A stretch of DNA of 64,000 nucleotides from the NCBI RefSeq assembly GCF_902459465.1, contig NC_047078.1, positions 7,712,333-7,776,332 on the forward strand. The letters are read 5' to 3'. The stretch is from Asterias rubens. Taxonomy: Eukaryota > Echinodermata > Asteroidea > Forcipulatida > Asteriidae. Both the position numbers and the translations under genes were made by a program. Under the pieces are notes generated by a model. It ran no database searches. It was not told the origin of the DNA and worked only from the letters and a program-made list of their open reading frames with translations. Position 1 is the first letter of the stretch. Each line of letters starts with the position of its first letter. Below are positions 10,979 to 22,234 of this stretch, piece after piece.

Positions 10979-12278
10979 GGTCAGGATACAACCTTAAAAC
11001 CATGGAAATTTTGACATTCTACTGCATTCCACCGTTCAACAGCAAGCATTTGAACTTTTGTAATCCAAAATCATCAAAATCACCCATTACTTAAAAAACA
11101 CTTTTTGGTATTTTTTTTGTCTGTTGCGGAGGTCGGATTTGCCTAAAATTCTGTACAGCCTCAAGGCCTATGACTATAGAGCAAGTATGTTATGAACCAC
11201 CCTACAAACCATGATCCGTTAACCCCCACAAGTCTGCATGGTCTTCGCGTGGACATGCACTGTGTACCCCGGCATGGTGTACCACACTGAAAGCGTTTAG
11301 TACATATACCCTATGCCACAGACCATGCCCCCGTGTTTGCAATCCCATATCGGCCATGGTATTATGCGTGACCCTTCGACCGGCCGGCACCAGGTACGTA
11401 CCGAGCTTGACCGGTACCCCTTCGACCGGCATCACACACGGTGCTTATAGCCATGTTTCTACCGGCTGTACTTCCCGTGTGACGTGTGTCAGCACGGTGT
11501 GTATTCTAGCGGCTAATTAGGTATTAATTAGTGGACCGATTGAGCTCCCTCCAATATGAAGTCTGCCAAGAGGTATGGTCTACAAGATTATGTATAATTT
11601 TCCGTCTGTTATGAAACAAAAAGGGTACATTCACGCTCGGGGTGAGTGCAAGTTTTTTAGCAGATGTTTTTTTATTGAAATTATGGTCTGGATGATGATG
11701 TCTTAATTGTTGCGGCTAATAAATGGTTAATTATGCAACAAATTAATCTAATTCTCCCTATATGTTTTATTTTGCAGAATTGTTGAACAAAATTACTCTG
11801 ATTCACCTACTATTAAACAAATCGTTAAAATGAGAAAGGGTGGGAGGTCAAAATTCCACCGCCTTTAACTGCATGGATTCTCTCCTCGGTTACGAAAATC
11901 AGGCCAGAAGTTGGGCCAGAAACGCGGCTAGCTGCAGCTCGGTGAGGGATCGAGCGAGCGGGGGATCGAGGTAGTTTATGAGCGAGTGCGAATAAACCAC
12001 GTCTTCCACCGAGGCTTCATTTTCAGCGGTGTGATGGGCATATTAAGAAGCTCACCAAACAACCGTAAGTACTATTTTTGTGCTAATTCTTAAACCTGCT
12101 AACCTAAAACATGGTTGTGCTGTATTTGGTTGATGTTTTTGGGAAGGCTCATACTATAGTCTATTTCTCTAGTGTTGCCAATGTACCGATAGTTCAGCGC
12201 TGAAATTGTTGTAATATATATTTTCTCAAAGCATGTTAAGCCATCCCTCAAAGACGTGCCAACGTAATAATTTCTTAA
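10979..12278. other. Unassigned, locally GC-rich stretch
   Basis: At 11200-11530 the sequence is much richer in GC than its surroundings and contains CCTTCGACCGGC twice (near 11370 and 11417). At 11880-12064 a second GC-richer patch has ATCGAGCGAGCG-type repeats and ends MGILRSSPNN (12033-12062) before a GTAAGT donor-like site at 12065. It could be a promoter with a non-coding or short coding first exon, but no partner exon was found. No product is assigned. Confidence 0.3.
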
Positions 12279-12631
12279 AGCCATTGGACCCTTTCGGTTA
12301 ACAGTATTGTCCAAGGCCCACACTTCGTGTATCACAACTTCTATATCAAATAACAAACCTGTGAAAATTTAGGCTCAACCGGTCATCGGAGTTGAGAGAA
12401 AATAATGGGAAAACCCACCCTTGTATCTGCATGTTTCGCCCTGTCATGACATGTGTTTAAAATAAATCAGTAATTCTCGTTATCGAGAATTGATACTGTT
12501 TTCTCAAAAAGTAAAGCATTTCATGGCATAATATTTCAAGAGAAGTCTTTCACCACTACCTTCTGTAAACCCTGTAAGTTATTTGTATATCTGTGATTTT
12601 TTTTTTTTCTGTACCGAAAGGGTCCAATGGC
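12279..12631. mobile_element. T5 MITE, complete
   Basis: It starts AGCCATTGGACCCTTTCGG after TTAA (12275-12278) and ends CCGAAAGGGTCCAATGGCT before a mutated TTAA (TTGA, 12632-12635). The centre is the palindrome TTCTCGTTATCGAGAA at about 12474-12489. Its right flank is at once the left flank of the T2 copy that follows. Confidence 0.88.
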
Positions 12632-12635
12632 TTGA

Positions 12636-13007
12636 AAGGAACACGTTGCCTTGGATCGGTAGAGTTGGTCTTTGAAAGGCATTTGCAACGGTTTGTTATA
12701 AAATGCATCTGGGTAGAAAGATGTTGTAAAAGTAGAATACAATGATCCACACAAACATGTCTCAAAATTGCTCGGTTTTCCTTATTACCTCATCGACTAA
12801 CACTGTCGGCCATTTATGGGAGTCAAATTTTTGACTCCCATAAATGGCTGACCGTGTTAGTTTGCAAAGTAAAAGGAAAACCACGCAATTTCGAGGCAAA
12901 TTTGTGTGGATCATTGCTTTTAAAACATCTTTCCAACCATTTGCATTTTATAACAAACGGTTTCAAACGCTTTTTATAACAACTGTTTTAAAGGCTTTTT
13001 ATAGACC
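12636..13007. mobile_element. T2 MITE, right end lost
   Basis: It starts AGGAACACGTTGCCTTGG immediately after the TTGA shared with the T5 copy and has the T2 central hairpin at about 12805-12850. It then diverges after CTTTTTATAGACCA at about 13007, short of the expected GTGTTCCT terminus. A TACAGATACACATACAGATA-like region follows. Confidence 0.85.
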
Positions 13008-13463
13008 ACAAGTGTACAGATACACATACAGATACCGATACATTGACACTTTGTGTGTTCACGTGACTCGTATCCGCAACTATCGTTTTTTGCATACCAG
13101 TTGCAACGGATTCAGGGGCTCGTAGATAAACTATACTGTTTTGCAGACTTTTAGTTGCATTTTTGTCCCAGATCAAAAACATTTCCCACGGAATAGCTTT
13201 CACTTGTATCGTGCTTGATATAGATAGAAAATTGTCAGTCATTTGCAAGCAAAACGTTGAGAAAATGCAGTGTATAAAACATGGGGTTTCTATCGCGATG
13301 AATGCGAACGCACTCAAGTGAAACATACCTATAGTTTACGAAACAAATTTCAACACGAGGCTGTCGTGAATGGATACGGTTTTCATATCCATATCTGTAT
13401 ATGTATCCGCACGCTTGCAAAACCTCTCTAGTTATACCATCTATTACATTTGTTAATTCTTTA
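13008..13463. repeat. Unclassified segment with ATCCGTATC-type ends
   Basis: The left end carries GATACACATACAGATACCGA and the right end (13375-13415) carries GATACGG and CCATATCTGTATATGTATCC, an approximate inverted pair. This may be one more degraded non-autonomous element; nothing coding is recognised. Confidence 0.4.
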
Positions 13464-13800
13464 AAGTCACCTGGAAATAGAATTTTTTTTCATTCAAACA
13501 TAAGAGCATAATGCATACGAACAATAAAACAATTTTTTTAGTAATTGTTTGTCACGATTTATATGTGTAAAAATATATAAAGTTGTTTGGGGGGCTGACT
13601 CCGCCTACCCCTTTTGTGACGTCAATCGAGGCAGACTTTGCCTGCAATGCGTATAGTACACACACGTGCAAAGTACATGTATACGTCCAAGTCGTGAGTT
13701 GGTACATTTCAAAAAGTGTTTTTCTTCATTTAGCAGCAATATACCTGGTCGGCATTGCCGGGAAAACAAAAAGTCTGCCTCGATTGACATCACGAACAAA
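13464..13800. mobile_element. T6 MITE, half copy, inverted
   Basis: It starts AGTCACCTGGAAATAG after TTAA (13460-13463). It continues through GGGGGGCTGACTCCGCCTAC (13589), TGACGTCAATCGAGGCAGAC (13618) and the complement of the THAP-like start (CCTGGTCGGCATTGCCGG at 13746), then stops at CGATTGACATCACGAACAAA. It corresponds to the inner and right part of the copy at 10416. Confidence 0.8.
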
Positions 13801-13824
13801 TTTGTGACATTTTTGTACTAATTT

Positions 13825-13955
13825 CTCAAACACTGCAGCATCACCTCAGCAAGTGATATTTTAAGGGGAGCCTTCTATCACTACCGTCAATTTGTGCAAG
13901 TTTAATGTAAATCTGTGGACATTGTGTTTTGTGATACAAAAAGTACCCCAATTCT
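13825..13955. repeat. T4 MITE fragment
   Basis: It contains the right-hand T4 signature: CTGCAGCATCACCTCAGCAA, AAGTTTAATGTAAATCTGTG, GGACATTGTGTTTTGTGATA and AAAAAGTACCCCAATTCTTT followed by AA. Only the right third is present. Confidence 0.65.
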
Positions 13956-14039
13956 TTAATTTGGGAGAGGAGCTTCTTGTGTGTTTTAGTCCTTGCTCTA
14001 TGGTTTTATTTATTAAGATCCCATAACCATCATTGCACC

Positions 14040-14236
14040 CAGGATTTGCCTACTATGACGTCACGCGTAAGGCTCCTTATACCGCATACATTCTACAGTT
14101 GCTTTAGTAGATAGTGGTTCCATATTGGTCACGTGTGTGGGATGCAGCATTCACTGTGACGATCTTTTTTTCCTGCATTGTCTGCCTGCAATAGGTGCAC
14201 GTCGTTCGTTCGATAGAGTTTGTTTGAAACATCGCG
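14040..14236 (+). promoter_or_regulatory. Candidate promoter
   Basis: Within 200 bases there are TGACGTCACGCG (CRE-like, 14056), an inverted CCAAT (ATTGG, 14124), CACGTG (14130) and several CpGs in otherwise CpG-poor DNA, directly upstream of a short ATG exon with a good donor. The motif assignments are from consensus recognition only. Confidence 0.35.
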
Positions 14237-14283
14237 ATGGCTGCTTACTCCTTTTTTCGGACTACAGTGTTTGCATCTCTGGG
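14237..14283 (+). CDS. Candidate first coding exon, small hydrophobic N-terminus
   Basis: ATG at 14237 reads MAAYSFFRTTVFASLG and runs into a strong donor (GG|GTAAGT at 14284), phase 2. The N-terminus is hydrophobic with one Arg, as in a mitochondrial or membrane-inserted protein. If joined to the acceptor TTTGACAG at 15178, the frame continues GVGCWLLPAQIMKA and stops, giving a 29-residue peptide. That is possible but short. Promoter-like motifs lie just upstream. I do not recognise the protein, and the exon may be non-coding. Confidence 0.3.
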
Positions 14284-15178
14284 GTAAGTCTGATCTGTAA
14301 AATAGCAAAGCTAGTAAAGCAACGATTGCATTCATAAGCTAGGTTCAATAACTGATTCATGTTCTTCATTTCTTTTAAAATCTCAATTCGATTTTTATTT
14401 TTATTTATAAAACCTGGAATTTATTTTTCTATGCACACGTTTTTTGCCCACTGGATTGTGGCACTGTCTTTCATTAATGTATTTTTTTTCCAAAGATCGT
14501 TTACAACTTGTGTTTGACCTGTTTCAAGTTGTAATATTAGTGTTATTATTCATTCGTTATTGTTTACACAAACTAACCAATCTATAATAAAACATTATGC
14601 AATGCAAACATACAATACAAATACTAAGGAAAAAGATCAATTATTAAAGCAAACAATTATTGTGGTAAATAACTCTGGATATTTTGATTGGTTGCAAACA
14701 CTTGTGTGAACTATTATTTTACAATAATTAATCATTCTTTTTTTGGGTAATACTAAAATACAAAATATCAGCTCCATGACTCAGAGTAAAATCGAATGGA
14801 CAACAGACAGGAAATAAACATTGGTACGTGACAAGTCTTTCTTTAATAAAGATTAATAAAAAATTTCTTTAGGCCTAGTCTTTCAAACACAAATATTCTC
14901 CATGCATGTAATGGCCCATTATTCAAAGACAGCCTCAAATTATTTTTTTTCCAACTGGCAAACTGTATCAAAAGCCCAACTCTCAAAAGCCAATGTATTA
15001 CATCTTCCCCAAACTTGCTAAGTTTATGTTTTTTAATCCCCAAAAAGTGGTATTGTTTTGTTGACTGCCTTTAAAAAAACTTACCAATCTTGCAATTGTT
15101 ATTAATGTGGTTGTTAATGTCATGTATGTGTATGTCTTGATTCTGTCTTTGTTGCCATGCTGGTTGTTTCTTTGACAG

Positions 15179-15268
15179 AGTTGGCTGTTGGCTGCTGCCT
15201 GCGCAGATAATGAAAGCCTAACAACTTGGAACCTGTCTAGAAATTCACTGCAGGCTGTCCGTGTGACT
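15179..15268 (+). CDS. Candidate 90-nt internal exon, WD40-like
   Basis: A pyrimidine-rich acceptor (TTTCTTTGACAG) precedes a 30-codon, phase 0-0 segment ending at ACT|GTAAAT. It reads SWLLAAACADNESLTTWNLS, then RNSLQAVRVT. The pattern (LLAAACAD...LTTWNL) resembles a WD40 blade (LASGSxDGxVxxWDL). The phase does not match the 14237 exon (phase 2), so at most one of the two readings is right. The N gap 370 bases downstream may hide the next exon. The assignment is tentative. Confidence 0.25.
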
Positions 15269-15639
15269 GTAAATGTTTTGCTATCTAGAAACTAAAAACT
15301 TCACTCCAACTACGGTTGTTCATCCATGTGAATGTAACTATCATCAATGGGTTAGTGTTATAAGTTAATCCCATATCTACTAACTTTGAACCTTAGTTTG
15401 TTTCATCAAGCGAAACTTGCCCCGTGCACTGAGATCTCTCTGTTGTGTTTTTACCTGATCCAATCCTCGGACATTTGCAGGTAAAATAATTTGTTATAAG
15501 TTTTAAATTGTTCCAAAGCTGATTTTGTGTCATTCATTAAATTTAACCAAAGTTTAATGAATTGTTGTCCCCTGGAATCCTTTTTAGTTGATTTTGTTTT
15601 TAAGTGAGTCAGAACACTCAAGTGGAACACTTTCTTTTC

Positions 15640-15739
15640 NNNNNNNNNNNNNNNNNNNNNNNNNNNNNNNNNNNNNNNNNNNNNNNNNNNNNNNNNNNNN
15701 NNNNNNNNNNNNNNNNNNNNNNNNNNNNNNNNNNNNNNN
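15640..15739. other. Assembly gap (100 N)
   Basis: Exactly 100 N characters, the customary placeholder for a gap of unknown length. Frames that appear to cross it are artefacts. Confidence 0.99.
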
Positions 15740-17132
15740 TACTTCTTCTTTGATGGCAAGGTTTGAAATGACTTTTCACCCACTTAAACTACAAAATGAG
15801 ACCTATCAGTATAATTAGTTTAGAATCGTTTAGAATCAAAAATGTATTAATTGGGATAGTTGCCCCCAAAATAATAAAGTTAAATGGTAACAATTTCCAA
15901 GTAAAACCAAAAGGATTTATTTTTTGAGGATGCCCAATGCAGAATCTATTTTTGTTGTTGAATAAATCAAACTTATTTGAAAACAAAAATTAAAAAGAAA
16001 TTATATTCTTTTTTCAAATTCCTACCTTAAGAAGGGTTTCGCTCATGTGACCTAGTCCTTGCTTTTCGAATTACAAATCTACAAAACTCATAGTCTCATA
16101 TCATATGATAAAATTATAGACATAACAAACATACCATTATTACAGTACCAGTAGGGTCTAACAATAAAGCTTACAACTTGATGCTTTATGGTACAGTGTA
16201 CTAAAAGTATCATTTTTGTAATACATGCACAAAACAAAGCACAAAGTATGTAATTATATATTATGCACAGAATCATGTTCGTACAATATGTGTACATCAA
16301 ACTTGTATAAACTGAACCCTTGATAAAAACATGTTTATGCTAGGACTACTTCTAAGTTCTAGAAACTAGAAGTATGCTAGGACCTACACCAGAACCTTGT
16401 CGTACTTGTCATGTCATGATCTACGGTATAACCATGGAGGTAGAAATAGATTTATATTAATAAATATAAACATAAACCACAATTACTTAGTCACTTTTGG
16501 TCACTTTAATTTTGAACCATATCAGTGGTAGACCTAAAAAGTTGATGGTGTGAGAAATAAGGAAAAAGTAACATAAAGTTTTAAAAATGTACAACTACCA
16601 TGATTGAAAGCTATTCTATTTACGTCCACGTCATTGCTGATCAGTATTACAGATACAATCGAATCAAGACAATGTAACCATTGATGGGCTTTATCCATAG
16701 AGCTATATCTAGACTCTATCTAGACCAGGAATAAGAAATGTTTTTATTTTTTGTAAAACAGTCATGACAGTCCTCGATCATCATGACTTTGGCAATGTTT
16801 CTCTGTTTTGTAACAGAAAAAAATGTCTTACTTTTGTCATGGAGGTCGTCCATGCTTTTGTCGAAGTATTTATCAGCACAAATCGGAGTCACTGGTGGGA
16901 AGTTTTGGATGTTATTTCCGATCCTTCGAGGGTGACTGATGGTTGCGGGAGGGACACTGATCCGTGTTGCAACTTTTCGCCATTGACCTTGTCAATCAAT
17001 GTCAGTCTTCCGACGCCCTACAGACGTAGACAGGCAAACTTAAAAACAGTAATTTTATCGCGAAAAAATGTCGCCTTTGGAGTTTGTCTTTAACTACTGT
17101 GTCTTGTCACATTCACTTTAGCTAAAGATTAC
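15740..17132. other. No supported feature
   Basis: AT-rich to about 16600, then more balanced. I could not identify an exon partner for the minus-strand candidate at 17133-17209. The open frame at 16764-17093 (+) has no recognisable similarity and lacks a convincing splice context. Confidence 0.5.
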
Positions 17133-17209
17133 CTTAGTTTGTCTATGCCAGAACTATTTATTCTATCAACCAGCTCTTTCTCGAGCTCGGTCACTCCTGC
17201 CACATCCAT
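17133..17209 (-). CDS. Candidate first coding exon of a minus-strand gene
   Basis: Minus-strand ATG at 17209 reads MDVAGVTELEKELVDRINSS, then GIDKL, and stops being open only after a donor AAG|GTAATC (GT at 17132-17131), phase 2. The peptide is charged and helical, with no signal sequence, as in a cytosolic or nuclear protein. The region just upstream on the minus strand is CpG- and GC-richer than its surroundings, as expected for a promoter. I do not recognise the family. Downstream exons would lie below 17130, possibly across the N gap. Confidence 0.4.
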
Positions 17210-17360
17210 TTTGCAAACCGATCGATCGTGTACGAACGTTGAACGTTGTTTACTTTTTTGAGCGAGGTGCCAAATTTTTCCCACAGTCCTTTGCGCGCAC
17301 ATGCGCAGTTGTTCAAAATTGCTATCTGCAATAAGGTGCAATAGTGCGCCCTCTTGGGCA
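17210..17360 (-). promoter_or_regulatory. Candidate promoter/5' UTR of the minus-strand exon
   Basis: It contains CGATCGATCG (17219) and TTGCGCGCACATGCGCAG (17291), which holds two NRF-1-like half sites. CpG density is well above the surrounding DNA. Support is positional and compositional only. Confidence 0.35.
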
Positions 17361-17721
17361 ACAAAATAACGTCTATAAACGTGCTTGAGTGCCCTCTATG
17401 CAATGAGGACCATGCCAATAATTAATTAATAATGTAATGTTTTGATAGAAAATAAATCATAAACATTGTTTTCAAGTCAAGAAGAACATAAATATAGACT
17501 TGAACATCAAATCGAACATTACTAACTGTTTCTAGTAAAACTTCGACGGCATGCTTTGTTGGGGGTCGTCTTTTTTCCCCACTTTTTCAAAAGACATAAC
17601 CTATAAAATCGTTGGAACACTTTTGTGTCAGGTGCTCTGTTTATTCCGATTTGACACCAACAAATAGTGATTCCTATGTTTTTCCCACATTCAATTTATA
17701 ACGTTGAGGGACGCAGGGAAA

Positions 17722-17824
17722 ATGAATTACAGTGTGACAAACATGCCTCAGCGCTTTGTTTGTTTGATGGTTTGTTTGCTTTGTTATTCTGCAAGTTTGG
17801 GGAGATCAAGTCAGACAATTTTTG
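17722..17824 (+). CDS. Candidate signal-peptide exon upstream of the matrix gene
   Basis: ATG at 17722 (or 17743) reads MNYSVTNMPQRFVCLMVCLL, then CYSASLGRSSQTIF, and ends at a donor G|GTAAGA, phase 1. It has the form of a secretory signal peptide (basic N-region, VCLMVCLLCYSA core). It cannot join exon 2 of the matrix gene, which needs phase 2. It could join in frame to the acceptor-like GTTTGTTCTTTTCAG ending at 19418, inside the 5' extension of exon 1. It may be an alternative first exon or chance. Confidence 0.3.
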
Positions 17825-18386
17825 GTAAGAAGCCAACAATAAATTGAGATTTACACGCTCCACAGAATTATTCCGGTTGTAAACAAACAGTTAAAAAACT
17901 AAATTTCCTTTCGGATATTTGCTGTCATATACATGACATTAGCGGATGGTCAGTAGTAGACGCTGGTGACAGATTGGTTTCACACGGACTTCTAAAAACA
18001 GGCCCCTAAAGACAAGTTGGATTTGAGGTGGCTACTGTAATGGGTGAGTATTGTTGCAGCAACAGAAGTCAAAATAAACAGGCGCATAATTTAAAAGTAA
18101 AGAGGTTTAACTGTTTCACCCTTTTTAACTAAACACTGGACTAGATTATGGAAACAATGAATAGTAATCTATATACAAGAAAAGCGACTAAAAGTAAAAT
18201 ATTATTTGTCAAATTCGTAAAATGTACACATGCCAAGTTTAGTATTAACCCGCATCCTCTATATCTTCGTTAAATTTCTCACTAAAATTTCCCCATACTG
18301 AATTACAAACCCATAAATTAATTTAAACAACTTATGTTTTTAACTTATGTGATAGTGAATTAGAAAGACATCAATTGTAAAACAAA

Positions 18387-18426
18387 TTGTAACCTTTTGA
18401 TGATTTTAATCATCAAAAGGTTACAA
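18387..18426. repeat. 40-bp perfect palindrome
   Basis: Arms TTGTAACCTTTTGATGATT (18387-18405) and its exact complement (18408-18426) are separated by two bases. It lies about 1 kb upstream of the matrix-gene start codon. Confidence 0.95.
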
Positions 18427-18539
18427 CTTCTTATTACGATGTGTTGGAGGGTGACCCCTTCGTATGATAATAATTTGTTTTATGATCAATGAGGGAATTA
18501 GCCCGTTTAGGAAACCAATGCGACAAAATACACCGTTTT

Positions 18540-18568
18540 TAAATCGTTTAGACGGTCTAAACGATTTA
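18540..18568. repeat. 29-bp perfect palindrome
   Basis: TAAATCGTTTAGAC and its exact complement flank a single G at 18554. It is the second cruciform-capable sequence within 180 bp upstream of the matrix gene. Confidence 0.95.
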
Positions 18569-19449
18569 CATGAAATTTTGTATTTCCCTTCGAAATAACA
18601 TAAACATTTTTTAATACGGGGGATTTGGGTGGGGCATGGTTACGCGTTTTCTCCCGGCCAGTTTCCTTTGGGGCGTGGCCGTTTGGCGGGTTCTATGAGA
18701 GTGGGGCTACCTAGGAGGGTCACTGCCGTGCAACATCTGACAGATTTCAAATACCGACAGCTTTGATAAAAGTTATGCAAATCGTCCAAGTACAAGTAGC
18801 AGCTGGAACCAATAAAATAAAACAGGGTTCCCAAACGTGACCCACCAATGCTACATGTACGAGGTCATTTTTTAAGTTTCAAGGGAAATTTGTACAAGTT
18901 AGGCCTAATGACTTATTTCCCGTAGAGAAAAACCCTAAATAAGAAAAGAACCCCTGCTTTGACTTGAAGGTTTTGTTTTTGGCACACCTGTAGAGAGTTA
19001 AGCTACAAAATGAAAACTGTCATTGCTGGGGTGAACTGAAAACCGGATCTTTTATAGCTTAGGGATTTGGGGAAACCACAATAATTGAAGTGGTGAAACA
19101 GGAAATAGCCACTGACTTACTGCTATTTCGTGCTCGCGCACGCAACGCACACGATCCAATTGAATAGGGTTTTGTGTGTAAATCTTGGATCATTCAACGA
19201 GTGTTTTTCAACGTGCTCGGATCACATCCCAACTTACTGGGATTTGGACCCGAATTTCACTGGAAATTCCTCTTTTTACGGATTCTAAAAGTGACTGGAC
19301 AACTAAGGATAGCTGTTACTACATACGCAGAGGAATTCTGTGGGATTTTGTATGTAAGAAGCCCTGGAAATGTACTTAAAGTTCTGAAGTTGTCAGTGGA
19401 AAGTTTGTTCTTTTCAGCGTGCAGGCTCGGGGGTGACTACCGAACCAGC

Positions 19450-19634
19450 ATGGCTGACTTTAGGGTCGCTGGACCCCAACTTTCACGGCGGGTTGTACCC
19501 TGTTGTTTGAATTCTTACACGGTGATTAAGTTCCTGTTATGTACTCTTGTGTTTGCTGGAACAATTTCTGGAGATGGGACGGAGGGAGAGAGTTCTGGAA
19601 CTAGAGTCAGACGAATGGTGCAGACGAACATTCG
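19450..19634 (+). CDS. Fibrillin-like matrix protein, exon 1 (signal peptide, furin site)
   Basis: ATG at 19450 opens MADFRVAGPQLSRRVVPCCL; a hydrophobic signal core follows (TVIKFLLCTLVFAGTIS, about residues 28-44), then an acidic/Ser-rich propeptide and TRVRRMVQTNIR. RVRR is a furin-type cleavage site placed, as in vertebrate fibrillins, a dozen residues before the first FUN cysteine. The exon ends CG|GTGAGT (phase 2). The frame is open upstream to 19174, but that part has no signal-like start and includes a good acceptor (TTCTTTTCAG, ending 19418). So 19450 is preferred and the upstream part is probably 5' UTR or an intron boundary. Confidence 0.75.
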
Positions 19635-20594
19635 GTGAGTAAAAACACACAATGAGTTTGCTTTATTGAGTTGAGAGTAAAATAAATAAATAAACGAGAG
19701 TGGAGTAAGTCATAAGTCACTACTAGTGGCAAAGTAAACAACTAATTTTCTTTTTCAATGGAGGCCTTGAACTTGTTGTATAACTTGTACGTTTGTTGGT
19801 TTATCATAAACTTTATGGCAGTAGTTCTACGAGGAAAGTACAGTGCAGTGCTATTAAAGTGTCTAGCTCATTTCAGTGTAAAGAAACAAAACCCATAAAA
19901 TTAATTATACTTTTATTTTTGATAAATGTAAATTAATGTAACACATGTTTTAAAAATGAAGTAATTTTTTGGGGTATCTCTCATAAAAGCCTTTTAAATT
20001 GTTTTTGTTTTTGTATTTTCTTAGCTCCTCTTGAGAATGCATTTTTTTTAAGTTGAGAAAAACAGTGAGAAAATTGAAAAGTTGCTATGAAAAAATCTGA
20101 CTGTCACTGTTTACCTAAAATTTGACAAGTTTTGATCATAAGGGAGGTTGGATCATGGAGGGCTTTCTCCATGGGCATGGTCACGGTGGGATGCAGATGT
20201 AGGCTACTGCTTGAATGTTTTTTGTGTGTGTTGTGGAAGAATCCATGCATAGCTGCTGTGTAATATCAGAGCCTTCTGAATGCTTCCAGTACTAAGCGAA
20301 GATTGTGTAATGTAGGTTGAATAAGGATTTACTACAAAACCACTATCTTCAATAACAATAGGCTATTTCCTATCTTGCCGAGTTGCTGACAAAAAAACAC
20401 ACACAGTTGTTTGATGGGGAAGCCGTAAATCTGTCCTCAACAATAAAAACAGAACTATACCCAGCTTATTGCTGTACCATGAATTGTGTACCACAAGAAA
20501 GACCAGTCACTAAAGGCTAACTTTAGCTTCTTACAAGTTTGATCAAGCATAAAATTTGTCCAGAGCAAGAATCTTATTTTTGTTCCGACATGTA

Positions 20595-20770
20595 CAGGCC
20601 TCCAAATAAGCCACAGCACCCACAGCAATTGCCGGGGTGCCCTGTGCTATTGCTATGGTGCCCTTTGCAAAATTCCAATACAAGTTGAAATTTTCCACTA
20701 GAAGTACCCCCCCCCCCCCCCCCACCAGAGGAAAATGAATGTGCCCCGTCAAGAGTGAAGTTCAAGGCAT
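20595..20770. mobile_element. G2-family element
   Basis: Bounded by CAGGCCT and AAGTTCAAGGCA. Internal landmarks are CACAGCAATTGCCGGGGTGC, TTCCAATACAAGTTGAAATT and GAGGAAAATG. A typical member of the family seen at 22835, 28673, 36131, 40450, 46406, 52490 and 54968. Ends CAGGCCTTGAA/TTCAAGGCCTG suggest a MITE. Confidence 0.75.
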
Positions 20771-21674
20771 GTCTGTGTAGCTTATTGATGGAAAGTTTTT
20801 CCTAGCTGATAAAAAGGCCTACATAATTTAATACATAATTTGTTAAAATGTCATAAATTTGTGTTATTTTTTTTTTTACTCAGCTTTTCAACAATGTTTA
20901 AGGACCATAAAAAGTTACCTTTATTTATAAACATAGGGTCTAAAACAGGTTTGTAACAAAACCACTTTATCAACAAACCAAAGCTAACAATGGGGTCCTT
21001 ATTTCCAATGTCGATAGAAACTACATTGTGTACACATTTTACATCATGACCATGCAAAGCTGCATGATCTGAGGGACGCAGGTCCTACCTTTTTTTAATC
21101 AACAAAGCAATAAAACCAATTTCTTGGATATATTGACTTTGGTTTTTATGGACAATTGAATATCAGTTCCTGATGGTAAACCACAAAGTTACAAAAACAC
21201 CTTGGACCCAAACCAACCTCTACCCACTGTCCTTGAGGTTGACCAAATTAAACTGTCAAAACTTTGGGTTTGGACTTCCTTAGGAATGGTCCCAGACAAT
21301 ATAGGACAGAGACAGACAAAAAGGTCAGATCCCATCTGTTGCAATGTCAGACAGACTTATCCGATATGAGAGGATATGGCTAGGATGAGCTTAGCACGAA
21401 TATTCAGGCTATTATATTGTTTTTTATTCAAGGTCTGCAGGAAGGAATAAAAAAACAAATGTTTGATCAATCTTTTTATTGGTGGGAACTTTTTGAAGAT
21501 TACTGATGTGCGGGTTGAAGCCTAGAGCATGGACCAATTTCATATGATTGATTGTAACTGCAAATCAATCGTAGTTGCTAAGTAAAACGTGATTTTACAA
21601 TACAATCACTATGGTAATACTGAAAATTTGTCTGGCGATGAGTTTTTTTTTGCTTTGTGAAATCGGCCCCAGGA

Positions 21675-21819
21675 GTCGATTTTACAAAGAATTTAGGACT
21701 AGTCCTAACTTGGGACTTGTCCTAAAAGATAATAAAAACTTAAGGCTAGACCTAGGTTAGGATGAGTAACTCGTCCTAACTCGAGATAAGACTATTTTTA
21801 ACTCTTTGTGAAATCCACC
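21675..21819. mobile_element. G1-family element
   Basis: Inverted ends GTCGATTTTACAAAG and CTTTGTGAAATCCAC enclose stacked AGGACTAGTCCTAA palindromes. Other members are at 34787-34952, 38961-39126, 40650-40817 and 52932-53097. Confidence 0.8.
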
Positions 21820-22234
21820 CCAGGTCCTTGTTCTTTTTGTTGGAAGACATCATTTTGTCAATCTACAAAATTATCGTGTACTACATGAATAGTACATTGT
21901 TAAAACAAATTATTGACAAACTTAGTGTTAATTCTAAATTTGCTAGTTTTAAACTTTGATATTATTGTAGCTGTACCACTCCAGTAAATTGTGCAAAGTG
22001 ACAATTAACCAGATCGTTTAACAGTTGGCTTGTTTGTTTGTTTAGATGATCTTCCTGTTAAGGGAACTTGGAAAACTTACACAGGGGGATATTAACGCCA
22101 AGCTGGCAACAGCAAATCTCTATCTACAAACATTGGTTTATCTAGGCTGTAGGCCTCTCTATTGATTGCACCTACAAATCAATAAAATCTGGTTCACAGT
22201 AACTAGACCACAAATATACGTGAAATCATTGGTC

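Noticed and set aside
11202..11435. 77-codon minus-strand frame in the GC-rich patch
   Set aside because: No recognisable domain, no splice context and short internal repeats; not supported as a gene.
12033..12064. Short ATG exon MGILRSSPNN with a GTAAGT donor
   Set aside because: Only ten codons and no partner exon in phase with convincing sequence; mentioned only within the regional note.
16764..17093. 109-codon plus-strand frame
   Set aside because: Its translation resembles nothing I recognise, and cysteine/proline-rich parts look like chance reading of the antisense promoter region.
19174..19449. Upstream extension of exon 1 (92 codons)
   Set aside because: It has no signal-like start or recognisable domain and contains a good acceptor; the ATG at 19450 gives a normal signal peptide. 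Kept as probable 5' UTR.
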